Assembly (NCBI GenBank): GCA_903834925.1
Contig: CAILLA010000281.1
Location: forward strand, 1-64,000
Direction of reading: 5' to 3'
DNA from: an uncultured Schlesneria sp.
GTDB taxonomy: Bacteria > Planctomycetota > Planctomycetia > Planctomycetales > Planctomycetaceae
DNA: 64,000 nt
A program made the position numbers and the translations under genes. Positions 62,870 to 64,000 of the stretch are shown in pieces (positions within the stretch are counted from its first letter, which is position 1; every line of letters starts with the position of its first letter). The notes under the pieces are model-generated. The model did not search any database. It saw only the letters and a list, made by a program, of their open reading frames with translations, and was not told the DNA's origin.

Positions 62870-64000
62870 ATGGCCTTGCGCTGGATTCGTCTCGCACCTG
62901 TGACCGCCGAGTCGCTCATTATTTGCTTGGCGGTTTATTTCGGGTGCGTGTTTCAGTCATTCGCAGATCATGAGCCCTTTAGCGAGGCCCAGCGCGGTTG
63001 GGGGCCAATCTGTTCCCTGCACCTCCCAGCGATTCATGACGGTGTTCGACGTTCGACGGATTCCGAACTTTATGGCCCATTCGATGTCTGGTCGGGAGAA
63101 TGGTGGCGGATACCGATAACAGCCTTTCATCATTCCAATTTCATTCATCTTGCATTGAACCTTGCAGCGGCATGGTACCTTGGGCACCGTCTTGAGCAGC
63201 GATGGGGCAGCTTCGCCATGGCCCTCTTTCTCATTCCGGCGTTGTGTATTCCGGTCATGTCTGAGCTTTGTTTCGGTAATGCCGTTTTGGGTTTTTCTGG
63301 GGCCATCTGTGCTATGCTCGGGGCCCTTAATGTGTTAAGGCCGTTTGATGACGAATTGGCCAGGTCATTTCCGTCTGAAGCGTCCGAGTTTGGTATGATA
63401 ATGATTGTACTGGGGTGTTTGGCGACCGCTTTTGACCTGTACCCTTGCGCGAACATCGCTCATTTGACAGGATTCTGTTACGGCTCGTTGATCGCATTTA
63501 TGATAGGGGGGCCGTTTCAACGCGTTTTTTTACTTCGAATCAGCGTCATCCTGGCCCACGTTTGGCTTTTGCCTGCTCTCCTGCTCGTGGTACATCCCTA
63601 CTGGATTGGCCGGTACCACTGGTATCAAGCAACGTGCGAGAAAAGTCCTCAGCGTGCCGAAAAGATTTTAGAACGCGCCGTCAAATGTGACTCGTCTCTC
63701 GCCGGAGCGTGGCTACTGTGGTCTCAGTTCGCTGAACGAAGAAATGATTTGTCCGAGGCTTGGCGGCGATTAGTCGAGGGAATGTCAAACAGTCCTTCAA
63801 GTCCACCTCTGATGGACAGCACGCGTCGGCTGTGGCGACATCTTGACTCTCGCCAACGTCGAGATGCGGAACTTGCCCTGGGACGTGTTTTTGGTCGGCG
63901 CTCTGCGGCCTGGTTAGCCCAAATACGCAGGCAAGCATCCGTTGAGCGGATTGAATCTGAGGAGGAATCGTTAATTTCCCCTGCTAAAGTCGACTTGTCA
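62870..64000 (+). CDS. Rhomboid-family intramembrane protease, 3' end beyond window
   Basis: An open frame of 377 codons from ATG 62870 to the right edge without a stop. It has the rhomboid core: membrane helices including FHHSNFIHLALNLAAAWYLG (the His and Asn of the TM2 motif, His88, His93 and Asn97), the catalytic Ser143 in GFSGA, and the catalytic His198 in NIAHLTGF. Rhomboids cut membrane proteins within the bilayer. After about residue 235 comes a soluble tail with a TPR-like helical stretch (QRAEKILERAVKCDSSLAGAW). GGAG lies very close to the ATG, so the start may be slightly different. It follows the ketosynthase-like gene by 43 bases. Confidence 0.85.
   Translation, partial: MALRWIRLAPVTAESLIICLAVYFGCVFQSFADHEPFSEAQRGWGPICSLHLPAIHDGVRRSTDSELYGPFDVWSGEWWRIPITAFHHSNFIHLALNLAAAWYLGHRLEQRWGSFAMALFLIPALCIPVMSELCFGNAVLGFSGAICAMLGALNVLRPFDDELARSFPSEASEFGMIMIVLGCLATAFDLYPCANIAHLTGFCYGSLIAFMIGGPFQRVFLLRISVILAHVWLLPALLLVVHPYWIGRYHWYQATCEKSPQRAEKILERAVKCDSSLAGAWLLWSQFAERRNDLSEAWRRLVEGMSNSPSSPPLMDSTRRLWRHLDSRQRRDAELALGRVFGRRSAAWLAQIRRQASVERIESEEESLISPAKVDLS

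Overview
The window looks like a chromosome segment of a planctomycete. The evidence is gene content: a surface protein whose long N-terminus carries an LEPR-type (LESRKLL) motif, a PVC-type heme-binding dehydrogenase-like protein with one CxxCH, a Tat-exported DUF1501 protein, secreted Gly/Pro-rich EF-hand, PQQ-propeller and YHYH proteins, LL-diaminopimelate aminotransferase instead of the succinylase route, and wide intergenic spaces full of dispersed palindromes. All identifications come from reading motifs; no database search was run.

Layout. 0.5-4.4 kb: two overlapping MotB/ExbD-like membrane proteins. 4.8-11.8 kb: LEPR-motif surface protein, tRNA-dihydrouridine synthase, then a leftward NagA-like/dapL pair. 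11.8-13.7 kb: about 2 kb without genes, built from nested repeats. 13.7-23.9 kb: htpG, a HEAT-repeat lipoprotein, a small monooxygenase-fold protein, a CxxCH protein, a MoxR-type ATPase with its VWA partner, and a PDZ protein with a degenerate retropepsin-like site. 23.9-36.2 kb: an envelope efflux locus, with a double-length TolC protein and a single TolC protein on the minus strand, diverging from an adaptor and an RND permease; a porin follows. 36.2-46.1 kb: a large heme-binding protein, and an exported YHYH-PEBP / PQQ-propeller / EF-hand operon ended by a strong terminator. 46.1-55.3 kb: an accessory region (GGCT-fold, FRG, cytosolic trypsin-like, Rpn nuclease, REase/HEPN-like, decayed RusA, methyltransferase, DUF4112, KptA, thioredoxin-like) interrupted by palindromic elements. 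55.9-64 kb: DUF1501, then the conserved rpmF-plsX-fabD-acpP-fabF cluster, a second ketosynthase lacking its catalytic cysteine, and a rhomboid protease running off the right edge.

How the genes work together. The fab cluster makes acyl chains: PlsX channels acyl-ACP to phospholipid, FabD loads malonyl groups, AcpP carries them and FabF condenses them. The TolC/adaptor/RND genes would form a tripartite efflux pump. The MoxR/VWA pair is the usual ATPase-plus-adaptor arrangement.

The most interesting unexplained signal is a non-coding element family present twice nearly whole (12.09-12.69 and 53.86-54.38 kb) and once degraded (13.02-13.21 kb). It carries arrays of 10-bp, helically phased TCG-N3-GAA units, a conserved 3' module and, in one copy, two hairpins whose stems differ by compensatory changes. 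Several other palindromic families, including a perfect 34-bp inverted-repeat element present twice, occupy most of the remaining intergenic space.
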